Part shown: positions 18,215-25,749 of the stretch, piece by piece
How the letters are laid out: every line of letters begins with the position of its first letter
How positions within the stretch are numbered: position 1 is the first letter of the stretch
Assembly: GCF_044792555.1 (NCBI RefSeq)
Contig: NZ_CP126238.1
Location: forward strand, 3,286,001-3,350,000
From: Alicycliphilus denitrificans_A
GTDB taxonomy: Bacteria > Pseudomonadota > Gammaproteobacteria > Burkholderiales > Burkholderiaceae_C
Reading direction: 5' to 3'
Length of the DNA: 64,000 bases
Made by a program: the position numbers and the translations under genes
Notes under the pieces: model-generated
Told to the model about the DNA's origin: nothing
The model's input: only the letters and a program-made list of their open reading frames with translations
Database searches by the model: none

Positions 18215-18924
18215 GCTCTGCGCGGCGCCAGATAGCCCAGAAAACGCCGCTCCATGAGCTTGGATACGGCGATCAGGCACAGGGTGATGCACAGGTAGAT
18301 GACGGCGGCAAACAGATAGGCCTCGAACGGCAGGTAGAAGTCGGCATAGACGCGGCTGGCCGCGCCCGTCAGGTCCAGGAGCGCCGGCACGGTGCTGGCC
18401 AGGCTGGAGCTGTGCAACATCATCACCACCTCGTTGCCATAGGCCGGCAGCATGCGGCGGATGGCGCTGGGCAGCACGATGCGGCGCATCAGCAGCCACG
18501 GGCCCATGCCCATGGCGCGCGCGGCCTCGACCTCGCCCTTGGAGGTCTCGCGGATGCTGCCCGCCAGGGTTTCGGCCGTGTAGGCCGCGGTGTTCAGGCT
18601 GAACGACAGCAGGGTGCAGAAGAACGGCTCCTTGAAGTTCGTCCAGGGCCAGACATCGTCCCAGCGCGCCTGCACCCATTCGAGCTGCGCCACGCCGTAG
18701 TAGATCAGGTAGACCTGGATCAGCAGCGGCGTGCCACGCATGAAGTAGGTGAAGGCCTGCGCCGGCCAGCGCAGCCAGGCATTGCTGCTGACCAGCGCCA
18801 GCGCGCAGGCCAGCGCCAGCACGGCACCCAGCCCCAGGCTGTACAGCGTCAGCTGCAGGGTGACGAGCAGGCCCTCGCCGTACAGCGCCAGGGTGTCGGG
18901 TTCGAGGATGACGGCCCAGTTCAT
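18211..18924 (-). CDS. hisM: polar amino-acid ABC importer, permease (HisM type)
   Basis: A 237-residue inner membrane permease of the HisM/GlnP family. The hydrophobic segments are visible from residue 15 (YGEGLLVTLQLTLYSLGLG), with the family motif TYFMRGTPLLIQVYLIYYG and the cytoplasmic ATPase-contacting EAA loop EVEAARAMGMGPWLLMRRIVLP. The start MNWAVI at 18924 overlaps the hisQ stop by four bases; an upstream extension lacks homology. It forms a heterodimer with HisQ. Confidence 0.92.
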   Translation of the reverse strand: MNWAVILEPDTLALYGEGLLVTLQLTLYSLGLGAVLALACALALVSSNAWLRWPAQAFTYFMRGTPLLIQVYLIYYGVAQLEWVQARWDDVWPWTNFKEPFFCTLLSFSLNTAAYTAETLAGSIRETSKGEVEAARAMGMGPWLLMRRIVLPSAIRRMLPAYGNEVVMMLHSSSLASTVPALLDLTGAASRVYADFYLPFEAYLFAAVIYLCITLCLIAVSKLMERRFLGYLAPRRA

Positions 18925-19610
18925 AGCAGCTGCACCTTGTCCGTGCCCAGGCTGTAGCGTGCGCTCACGCGCCGCAGCGCCCACAGCGACAGCGAGGTGA
19001 ACACCAGGTACAGGGCGGCGGCAAACAGGAAGAAGGCAAAGGGCTCGCGCACCGCGGCGCTGGACTGCTTGGCCAGGTAGGTCATGTCATGCAGGCCGAT
19101 CAGGCTCACCAGGGCCGTGGCCTTGATCAGCACCAGCCAGTTGTTGGTGAAGCTCGGCAGCGCGTAGCGCACCATCTGCGGCAGGGTGATGCGCACAAAG
19201 GTCTGCAGGCGCCCCATGCCGAAGGCCCAGGCGGCCTCCATCTGGCCGCGGGGAATGGCCAGGATGGCGCCGCGGAAGGTCTCGGTCATGTAGGCGCCGT
19301 AGATGAAGCCTATGGTCAGCACGCCGGCGACGAAGGGATCCAGGTCCACGCCCTCCTGGTTGCCCCACAGCTCCAGCAGGTGGTTCAGGCCGATGGCTCC
19401 GCCATAGAAGATGAGCAGCATCATGAGCAGTTCGGGGATGCCGCGCACCACGGTGGTGTAGAGCTGGGCCAGCCACACCAGCGGACGGCTGCCCGAGAGC
19501 TTGGCCGCCGCGCCAGCCAAGCCCAGCAGCGTGGCAACGGCGAGCGAGGCCAGCGACACGCCGACGGTCAGCAGCGAGCCATGAAGAATGGCCAGGTAGT
19601 AATCACTCAT
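18921..19610 (-). CDS. hisQ: polar amino-acid ABC importer, permease (HisQ type)
   Basis: A 229-residue permease partner of HisM. It shows the N-terminal membrane helices (LAILHGSLLTVGVSLASLAV), YTTVVRGIPELLMMLLIFYGG, and the EAA loop GQMEAAWAFGMGRLQTFVRITLPQ (read as GQMEAAWAFGMG then ITLP). The start ATG at 19610 (MSDYYL) is 58 bases after the binding protein gene. The gene order J-Q-M-P is that of the enteric histidine transport operon. Confidence 0.92.
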   Translation of the reverse strand: MSDYYLAILHGSLLTVGVSLASLAVATLLGLAGAAAKLSGSRPLVWLAQLYTTVVRGIPELLMMLLIFYGGAIGLNHLLELWGNQEGVDLDPFVAGVLTIGFIYGAYMTETFRGAILAIPRGQMEAAWAFGMGRLQTFVRITLPQMVRYALPSFTNNWLVLIKATALVSLIGLHDMTYLAKQSSAAVREPFAFFLFAAALYLVFTSLSLWALRRVSARYSLGTDKVQLL

Positions 19611-19668
19611 GGTTGAAGGCTGGGCGTTTGGCCAGCGTGGTGCGCGCCCGCCCAACGCCCAACAAACA

Positions 19669-20430
19669 TCACTTGCCGTAGGGATCGAAGTCGAAGTACT
19701 TCTTGGCGATCTTGTCGTAGGTGCCGTTGGCGCGGATGGTGTCGATCGCGTCGTTGAGCTGCTGCTTCAGGTCACCCTGGCCCTTGCGCAGTGCGATGCC
19801 TATGCCCTCGCCGTAGTACTTCACGTCGTACTGGTCGGCGCCCACATAGCCATAGTCCTTGCCCTCGGGCTTGCGCAGGAAGCCGCCGTTGACCTCGACC
19901 TTGTCGGCCACCGTGCCGTCGATGCGCCCGGCCTGGATGTCCAGGTAGACCTGGTTCTGCGACTGGTAGGGCACGACGGTGACGCCGGCGGGCTTGAGCT
20001 CGCCCAGCGCCCATTTCTCCTGCGTGCTGGCCTTGAGCACACCGATCTTCATGCCCTTGAGCGATGCCGGCCCCTCGTACTTGACACTCTTCTTCACCAC
20101 GATGGCGCTGGGCGTCTTGTAATAGCGCTTGGTGAAGTCCACCACGCGGGCGCGCTCGGGCGTGATCGACATGGAGCTGACGATCACGTCGAATTTCTTG
20201 GCTTGCAGGCCGGGGATGATGGAATCCCACTCGGACTCGACGAACACGCACTTGCGCTTGATCTGCTCGCACAGAGCGTTGGCGATATCCACGTCAAAAC
20301 CGACGATCTCGCCCGTGGCGGTCTTGGACTCAAAAGGTTCGTAGGCCGGATTCAGGCCGACGCGCAGGTCGGCGGCAAGGGCCGAGCCCGCCAGGCCGGC
20401 GAGCGCCAGGGCAATGATGCTTTTGCGCAT
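19669..20430 (-). CDS. hisJ: periplasmic basic amino-acid binding protein (HisJ/ArgT type)
   Basis: A 253-residue solute-binding protein of family 3. A Sec signal peptide covers residues 1-19 (MRKSIIALALAGLAGSALA, cleavage before ADLRVG). YEPFESKTATGEIVGFDVDIANALCEQI holds the first ligand-binding segment; MSITPERARVVDFTKRYY and the later IDGTVADKVEVNGG are hallmark stretches. Ligand preference (His, Lys, Arg or Orn) cannot be told from sequence alone. The start is set by the signal peptide at ATG 20430. First gene of the transporter operon. Confidence 0.92.
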   Translation of the reverse strand: MRKSIIALALAGLAGSALAADLRVGLNPAYEPFESKTATGEIVGFDVDIANALCEQIKRKCVFVESEWDSIIPGLQAKKFDVIVSSMSITPERARVVDFTKRYYKTPSAIVVKKSVKYEGPASLKGMKIGVLKASTQEKWALGELKPAGVTVVPYQSQNQVYLDIQAGRIDGTVADKVEVNGGFLRKPEGKDYGYVGADQYDVKYYGEGIGIALRKGQGDLKQQLNDAIDTIRANGTYDKIAKKYFDFDPYGK

Positions 20431-20535
20431 GGGTTGGTTTCCTTGAACGGAGGACAAAGGGCGTATTGTCGCCGCTGCGCGCGGCCGGGCCGGCAGGAAA
20501 CCCTGGCCCTGCCCCATGGCAGCGCGATGAGATGG

Positions 20536-21522
20536 CTATTGCACGGACGAGGAGACCGGCGGCTGCTGGCCCGGCGCGGTGAACAGCTGGGCCGCATCCA
20601 CGGCGTCGAAATGGTATTGCTGGCCGCAGTATTCGCAGCCCACCTCGATGTTGCCGCGCTCTGCCAGCACGCTCTGCACCTCATCCTGGCCCAGGCTGCG
20701 CAGCATGTTGCCCACGCGCGTGCGGCTGCACGAGCACGCAAAGCGCGGGCCGCTCTCGCCCTGCTGGGGCACGAAGCGCAGCAGCTTCTCCTCCCAGAAC
20801 AGGCGGCGCAGTATGGTCTCCACGTCCAGGGTGAGCAGTTCCTCGCGCGTGAGGCTGGCGGCCAGCGTGGCAATGCGGTTGTAGTCCTCGTTGTGGCCGA
20901 TCTGGTCCTCGTCAGCCTGGCCCGCACCGCCCGCCAGATTGCCCTCGCCCTTGATGGGCATGCGCTGGATCAGCAGGCCCGCGGCCACCTGGTCGTTGGC
21001 GGCCAGCACCAGCGTGGTGTCCAGCTGCTCGGACTGCAGCATGTAGTGCTGCAGCACCTCGGAGAGGCGCGACAGCTTTTCCTTGTGGTCGCCATGCAGT
21101 GGCACCACGCCCTGATAGGGCTGCTGACCCGGCAGGCGGTCCTGGGGGTCGAGCGTGATGGCGCAGCGCCCGCCGCCGCCCACATTCACCATATCCGGCA
21201 GGCGGGCACCCGCCGGCAGTTCGCCCACCACCGAGGCCGTGGCACGCAGGCTCAGGTCGGACTGCACCTCGGCCACGGCCAGCTTCACCGGGCCGTCGCC
21301 AAAGACCTGCAGCACCAGCGCGCCGTTGAATTTGATGTTGGACTGCATCAGCACGGCGGCGGCCGCCATCTCGCCCAGCAGTTCGCTCACGGGCCCGGGG
21401 TAGGGCCCGGTCTCGGTGTTGCCGGCACGGCGCGCGAGCAACTCGGTCCAGGCCTCGGTCAGGCGCACGACCATGCCGCGCACGGGCAGGCCATCAAACA
21501 AGAATTTGTGCAGTTCAGACAT
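20536..21522 (-). CDS. hslO: Hsp33 redox-regulated chaperone
   Basis: A 328-residue holdase chaperone that is switched on by oxidative stress. The C-terminal zinc-binding redox switch is intact: a C-x-C pair in ACSCSRTR and a C-x2-C pair in GCEYCGQQY, about 30 residues apart. The N-terminal domain has MAAAAVLMQSNIKFNG and the mid region has ITLDP and YQGVVPL motifs. It is somewhat longer than E. coli Hsp33 (292), with extra residues at DEDQIG near 210 and at the C-terminal tail. The next gene upstream, 9 bases away, is the gamma carbonic anhydrase-like protein. Confidence 0.94.
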   Translation of the reverse strand: MSELHKFLFDGLPVRGMVVRLTEAWTELLARRAGNTETGPYPGPVSELLGEMAAAAVLMQSNIKFNGALVLQVFGDGPVKLAVAEVQSDLSLRATASVVGELPAGARLPDMVNVGGGGRCAITLDPQDRLPGQQPYQGVVPLHGDHKEKLSRLSEVLQHYMLQSEQLDTTLVLAANDQVAAGLLIQRMPIKGEGNLAGGAGQADEDQIGHNEDYNRIATLAASLTREELLTLDVETILRRLFWEEKLLRFVPQQGESGPRFACSCSRTRVGNMLRSLGQDEVQSVLAERGNIEVGCEYCGQQYHFDAVDAAQLFTAPGQQPPVSSSVQ

Positions 21523-21531
21523 CCAGTCGCA

Positions 21532-22056
21532 TCAATCCAGTTGGCGCAGTCCCGCCTTGAAGCGGCGCGCGTTCTCCATATAGTGCCGCGCGCTTTGGCG
21601 CAGCCCCTCGATCTGCTCGGGCGTGAGCTGGCGCACGACCCGGGCGGGACTGCCCAGGATCATGGAGCCGTCGGGAAATTCCTTGCCCTCGGTGACCAGC
21701 GAACCGGCGCCCACCAGGCAGTTCTTGCCGATCTTCGCGCCGTTGAGCACCACGGCGCCGATGCCGATCAGCGACTCGTCGCCAATCGTGCAGCCATGCA
21801 GCATGACCTTGTGGCCCACGGTGACGCGCTCGCCGATCACCAGCGGCTGGCCGCGGTCGGCATGCAGCACGCTGGCATCCTGCACGTTGCTGCCGGCGCC
21901 AATGGCGATGCTCTCGGTGTCGCCGCGCACCACCGTGGCAAACCACACGCTGGCCTCCTCGCCCAGCACCACCTTGCCCATGACCTGGGCACTGTCGGCC
22001 ACCCAGGCCGAGCCCGCCAGCTGCGGCGCCACGCCATCGAGTTCATAGATCGCCAT
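21532..22056 (-). CDS. gamma-class carbonic anhydrase family protein (YrdA type)
   Basis: A 174-residue left-handed beta-helix protein with hexapeptide repeats (for example IGERVTVGHKVML, IGDESLIGIGAVVL). The three zinc-ligand histidines of gamma carbonic anhydrases are present: LHADRG, TVGHKV and LHGCTI. It belongs to the YrdA/PaaY-like group; actual carbonic anhydrase activity is uncertain in this subfamily. The start ATG at 22056 (MAIYELDG) is favoured over the longer open frame because it matches the family. It is divergent from the DUF455 gene, with a 16-bp perfect palindrome in the 40-base gap. Confidence 0.9.
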   Translation of the reverse strand: MAIYELDGVAPQLAGSAWVADSAQVMGKVVLGEEASVWFATVVRGDTESIAIGAGSNVQDASVLHADRGQPLVIGERVTVGHKVMLHGCTIGDESLIGIGAVVLNGAKIGKNCLVGAGSLVTEGKEFPDGSMILGSPARVVRQLTPEQIEGLRQSARHYMENARRFKAGLRQLD

Positions 22057-22080
22057 TGCCCACTGCCCCCGTTGTTCGAA

Positions 22081-22096
22081 ACCTACAATTGTAGGT
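22081..22096. promoter_or_regulatory. symmetric bidirectional -10 element
   Basis: ACCTACAATTGTAGGT is a perfect 16-bp palindrome. Each strand reads TACAAT, a good -10 hexamer; the two overlap by two bases. Rightwards, ATG of the DUF455 gene begins 8 bases after the hexamer. Leftwards, the carbonic anhydrase-like gene starts about 31 bases away. It could instead be a repressor operator. Confidence 0.55.
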
Positions 22097-22909
22097 ATGG
22101 AGCTTCGCCAACGTGCCCTGGAGGTCTTGCGCCTCTCAGACCCAGAAGAAAAATCGGCTGCGGCGCTTAGTATGCAAGCGCAAGCAGCTTCTTTTTCAAT
22201 AGCATTGCAAACCCCCATCCCCCTCCCGGATGCGGATGCGCACACCCTGCCAGGCCGTCCCGCACGCCCCGAGCTGCGGCACCACACGGCCGTGGCACGG
22301 CGCTCGCCGGCCACGGCGCAGGGGCGGGCCGTGCTGATCCATGCCATTGCGCATATCGAGTTCAACGCCATCAACCTGGCGCTGGACGCCATCTGGCGTT
22401 TTGCCGGCATGCCCGAGCAGTTCTACCTCGACTGGCTGCGCGTGGCCGCCGAGGAGGCCAAGCACTTTCGGCTGCTGCGCGACCACCTGCGCCAGCACCT
22501 GGGACAAGACTATGGCGACTTTCCCGCGCACCAGGGCCTGTGGACGATGTGCGAGAAGACGGCGCAGGACATCGTGGCGCGCATGGCCCTGGTGCCGCGC
22601 ACGCTGGAGGCGCGCGGCCTGGACGCCACGCCGCTGATCCAGCACAAGCTGCGCAGCGTGGGCACGCCCGACGCACTGGCCGCCGTGGCCATCCTGGACA
22701 TCATCCTCGCCGAGGAAGTCGGCCATGTGGCCATAGGCAACCACTGGTACGGCTGGCTGTGCGCGCGCCAGGGACTGGACCCGGTGGCGCACTACGCCGG
22801 GCTGGTCGAGCGCTACGAGGCGCCGCGCCCCAGGCCGCCGCTGAACGAGGCGGCACGCCGCGCCGCAGGCTTCAGCGAGGCGGAGATACTCTGGCTGCAG
22901 CACGGCTGA
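22097..22909 (+). CDS. ferritin-like domain protein, DUF455 family
   Basis: A 270-residue protein of the DUF455 family with a ferritin-like four-helix bundle. Candidate di-iron ligands are AHIEFNAINLALD near residue 84, EEAKHFRLLRDHL near residue 118 (E-x2-H) and AEEVGHVAIGNHWY near residue 208 (E-x2-H). WTMCEKTAQDIVARMALVPRT is a family hallmark. The function is not established; a redox or tRNA-hydroxylase-like role has been suggested for relatives. Residues about 21-37 are encoded by a dispersed repeat copy. The ATG directly follows a -10-like palindrome with no room for a ribosome site, so the mRNA is probably leaderless. Confidence 0.88.
   Translation: MELRQRALEVLRLSDPEEKSAAALSMQAQAASFSIALQTPIPLPDADAHTLPGRPARPELRHHTAVARRSPATAQGRAVLIHAIAHIEFNAINLALDAIWRFAGMPEQFYLDWLRVAAEEAKHFRLLRDHLRQHLGQDYGDFPAHQGLWTMCEKTAQDIVARMALVPRTLEARGLDATPLIQHKLRSVGTPDALAAVAILDIILAEEVGHVAIGNHWYGWLCARQGLDPVAHYAGLVERYEAPRPRPPLNEAARRAAGFSEAEILWLQHG
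22160..22203 (-). repeat. dispersed repeat copy inside the DUF455 gene
   Basis: Read on the minus strand: GCTAT, seven bases, GAAGC, then TGCTTGCGCTTGC and a matching AAGCGC. The 16-mer GCAAGCGCAAGCAGCT at 22174-22189 is identical to 40934-40949 in mutL. The copy remains in frame and encodes a polar/hydrophobic stretch in the variable N-terminus. Confidence 0.65.
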
Positions 22910-22960
22910 GCGAATCGGCGGGCTTGGGTCGCACTTGGGCCCCATGACAACCGGCTTACC

Positions 22961-22966
22961 TACAAT
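22961..22966 (+). promoter_or_regulatory. candidate -10 (TACAAT) for the first EAL-HDOD gene
   Basis: TACAAT lies 23 bases before the ATG at 22990. A TTGGGC at 22935-22940 is 20 bases upstream, a little far for a -35. No Shine-Dalgarno sequence is evident in the short leader. Confidence 0.4.
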
Positions 22967-22989
22967 GAGGGATCAGCCCCCACCCCGTC

Positions 22990-24258
22990 ATGTCGATCCC
23001 TCTTCCCGCTCACCACAGCACGAGCACGGCCGCCGCCGCGCCGGGCGGCGGCGCCATGATTGCACGCCAGGCCATCATGAACGACCAGCAGGCGGTCATC
23101 GGCTACGAGTTGCTCAACCGCTCGCGCGCCCATGCCGAGCACACGGCCGCCAGCGATGTGCTGCTGGTCTTTACGGCGCTGTCGCATGCGGGCGCAGAAG
23201 AGCTGTTCGGCAAGATGCTGATCTTCGTCAACTGCACCCATGAGAGCCTGAGCGGCGGCCACCTGGAGCTGGTGAGCCCCGACAAGGTGGTGCTGGAGAT
23301 CCCACCGCTGGGCCATGCGGCCATGGAGGAGGTGCAGGCGCGCAGACCGATTCTGGCCGACCTGCGCGAGCGCGGCTTTCACCTGGCCTTCAGCCACCAG
23401 GTGCTGGAATCGGCCTATGCCCCATGGCTCGCCCTGGCGGACTACATCAAGCTCGACATCAGCCTGCTGCCTCCCGACCAGCTGGCCGTGCTCGTCAACT
23501 ACGCCGGGCGGCACTCGCAGGCCCGACTGATCGCCGAGAAAATAGAAACCGCGCAGCAATACCAGCTGGCGGCATCACTGGGCGTGCAGCTGTTCCAGGG
23601 CTACTGGTTTGCCCGCCCGACGCTGGTGCAGGCCAAGCTGCTGCCCCCCGCGCAGGCCAGCATCGTGCAGTTGCTGAACCTGTTGCGCCGCCAGGCCGCC
23701 ACCACAGAGATCGAGGAAGTGCTCAAGAAGGATGCGGGCCTGGCCTTCAACCTCATGCGCCTGATCAACTCCGCCAGCCTGGGGCTGTCGCACGAGATCA
23801 CTTCCTTGCGCCAGGCGGTGCTGCTGCTGGGCCTGAAGAAGCTGTTCCGCTGGGCCGCACTGCTGCTCACGGCGGTGCGCAGCGGCGGCACGCCGCCCGC
23901 GGTGGGCCAGACCGCGGTGGTGCGCGGCCGGTTCATGGAGCTGCTGGCACGCGAATTCATGTCGCCCGAAGAGGCCGACCAGGCCTTCGTGATCGGCATC
24001 TTCTCCCTGCTCGACCAGATGCTGGCCATGCCCCTGGCCACTGCCGTGGGATTGCTCCATCTTCCAGACGAACTCTCCGCCGCGCTGCTGCAGCGCGACA
24101 ACATCTATGGCCGGCTGCTCACCCTGGTGGAAACCTGCGAAAGCGGTGACGACGGCCGCTTTGACGAGGCCGTGCAAACACTGCCGCTATCGGGCCAACA
24201 GATCAACTGGGCCCACCTGCAGGCCCTGGCCTGGGCCGACCAGGTCACACAGGCCTGA
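22990..24258 (+). CDS. EAL-HDOD signalling protein, first of a tandem pair
   Basis: A 422-residue cytosolic protein with a degenerate EAL domain (about 20-205) and an HDOD domain (about 210-405), the YuxH-type arrangement. The EAL part keeps E-x-L-x-R (YELLNRS), IKLD, IAEKIET and FQGYWFARP, but where active c-di-GMP phosphodiesterases have DDFG it reads LAFSHQ, so catalysis is unlikely and a binding or scaffold role is more plausible. The HDOD part has LLNLLRRQAATTEIEEVLKKDAGLAFNLMRLINSA and ILGL-like LLLGLKKLFRWAALLLTA. The adjacent downstream gene is a close paralogue over its whole length. Confidence 0.9.
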   Translation: MSIPLPAHHSTSTAAAAPGGGAMIARQAIMNDQQAVIGYELLNRSRAHAEHTAASDVLLVFTALSHAGAEELFGKMLIFVNCTHESLSGGHLELVSPDKVVLEIPPLGHAAMEEVQARRPILADLRERGFHLAFSHQVLESAYAPWLALADYIKLDISLLPPDQLAVLVNYAGRHSQARLIAEKIETAQQYQLAASLGVQLFQGYWFARPTLVQAKLLPPAQASIVQLLNLLRRQAATTEIEEVLKKDAGLAFNLMRLINSASLGLSHEITSLRQAVLLLGLKKLFRWAALLLTAVRSGGTPPAVGQTAVVRGRFMELLAREFMSPEEADQAFVIGIFSLLDQMLAMPLATAVGLLHLPDELSAALLQRDNIYGRLLTLVETCESGDDGRFDEAVQTLPLSGQQINWAHLQALAWADQVTQA

Positions 24259-24430
24259 GACTGAGAGGCTGAGAGTCTTTTGCCCATGCCCGCCTTGCAC
24301 ACCAAGACACCCTCGCTTTTCGTTGCAAATGCTCGCCATAGCCCACGCTATGGCTGTGCTTTGCGCCTCAATCAAGGGCGTTTTGATGCGCCTTTCGGGC
24401 ACGTCCCAAAAAACTCTCAGCCTCTGAGAC
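24259..24430. repeat. 172-bp inverted-repeat-bounded element between the EAL-HDOD genes
   Basis: The left end (24259-24281, GACTGAGAGGCTGAGAGTCTTTT) and the complement of the right end (24408-24430) agree at 20 of 23 bases. The interior carries CCATAGC-CCA(C)-GCTATGG, a 7-bp stem. There is no open frame and no transposase. It starts on the base after the stop of the first gene. The right arm alone (TCTCAG-CCT-CTGAGA followed by CTTTT) could also end transcripts. Confidence 0.6.
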
Positions 24431-24463
24431 TTTTGTCGCCCACACCCAAGAATTGATTGCCCC

Positions 24464-25738
24464 ATGTCCAGCACCGCAGATTCCGCTACTGAAGCGCTAC
24501 CCGGCACGGAAGACGCAGACGATCTGGTCGTCCTTGCCCGCCAGGCCATTTTGGATGACAAGCGCGCCGTCTTCGGCTACGAGCTTTTCGACCGCTCCAC
24601 CTCCTCCAGCTCCCACACCGCGGCCAGCGATGCGGCAATGCTGTTCAACGCCTTGTGCTATGCCGGCGCCGAAGTGCTGGGCAACCAGAAGGTCGTCTTC
24701 ATCAACTGCACCCATGCCAGCCTGGCCGGTGGCCACCTGGAGCTCATCCACCCCGAAAAGGTGGTGTTGGAAGTGCCGGCGCTGGCCGCCAACGCCACGC
24801 CAGAACAGATCGAGCAGCTGCTGCCCACGCTGCAGGCACTGCGCGCGCGCGGCTTTCGCCTGGCCTTCAGCCAGGACGTGCTGCGCCGCGCCTACGGCAA
24901 TTGGCTGCCGCTGGCCTCGTTCATCAAACTGGACATGCTGGCCATCAAGCCGCAACTCATCGAGCCGCTGGTGAAATATGTGCAGGCCAACTCTCAGGCC
25001 ACGCTGGTCGCCGAGAAGGTGGAGACGGCCGAGCAGCACGCGCACATGGCCTCCCTGGGCGTGAAGCTGTTCCAGGGCTACTGGTTCGCCCGCCCCTCGA
25101 TGGTCAAGGCGCAGACCATACGCCTCGCGCAAGCCAACATCATCCAGCTCATCAACCTGGTGCGTCAGCAAGCGAGTACGGCAGAGATCGAAGATCTGCT
25201 GAAAAAAGACCCCACGCTCTCCTTCAACCTGCTGCGCTTCATCAACTCCTCGGGGTTCGGGCTGTCGTGCGAGGTCACCTCGTTCCGCCACGCGGTGATG
25301 ATCCTCGGACTGAAGAAACTCTTTCGCTGGGCGGCGCTGCTGCTCACCACCTCGCGCAAGGACGGCGCGCCACCGGCCGTGGGCCAGACCGCCGTGGTGC
25401 GCGGCCGGCTCATGGAGCTGCTCGCCGCCGAGCTGCTGCCCAAGGAGGAATGCGACAACGCCTTCGTGGTGGGCGTGTTCTCGCTGCTCGACAGCATGCT
25501 TGGCATGCCCATGGAGCAGGCCCTGGAGAGCGTGGCCCTGCCCGAGTCCGTGCAGGACGCGCTGCTGCACAACCAGGGGGTGTTCGCGCCCTTTCTTGAA
25601 CTCACCAAGGCCTGCGAAAGCGGCGACGACGAGGCCTTTGCACGCACGGCCGAGGCGCTGCACCTGTCCAACCGCCAGGTCAACTGGGCCCACCTGCAGG
25701 CCCTGGCCTGGGCCGAGAGCCTGACCGCCGAGGCATAG
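24464..25738 (+). CDS. EAL-HDOD signalling protein, second of a tandem pair
   Basis: A 424-residue paralogue of the preceding gene, with the same two domains. YELFDRS keeps E-x-L-x-R, IKLDML, VAEKVET and FQGYWFARPSMVKAQ are conserved, and the DDFG site is again lost (LAFSQD). The HDOD domain (QASTAEIEDLLKKDPTLSFNLLRFINSSG, LGLKKLFRWAALLLTT) aligns without gaps with the first copy, and both end in HLSNRQVNWAHLQALAWA-like sequence. The N-terminal 25 residues are acidic and differ most. The pair arose by duplication; the 172-bp element lies between them. Partners and signals are unknown. Confidence 0.9.
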   Translation: MSSTADSATEALPGTEDADDLVVLARQAILDDKRAVFGYELFDRSTSSSSHTAASDAAMLFNALCYAGAEVLGNQKVVFINCTHASLAGGHLELIHPEKVVLEVPALAANATPEQIEQLLPTLQALRARGFRLAFSQDVLRRAYGNWLPLASFIKLDMLAIKPQLIEPLVKYVQANSQATLVAEKVETAEQHAHMASLGVKLFQGYWFARPSMVKAQTIRLAQANIIQLINLVRQQASTAEIEDLLKKDPTLSFNLLRFINSSGFGLSCEVTSFRHAVMILGLKKLFRWAALLLTTSRKDGAPPAVGQTAVVRGRLMELLAAELLPKEECDNAFVVGVFSLLDSMLGMPMEQALESVALPESVQDALLHNQGVFAPFLELTKACESGDDEAFARTAEALHLSNRQVNWAHLQALAWAESLTAEA

Positions 25739-25749
25739 CATCCGCCCTC

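Noticed and set aside
19609..22170. 853-codon open frame on the plus strand across hisJ, hslO and the carbonic anhydrase-like gene
   Set aside because: It runs antisense to three well-supported genes and shows His/Arg/Gly-rich composition typical of shadow frames in GC-rich DNA.
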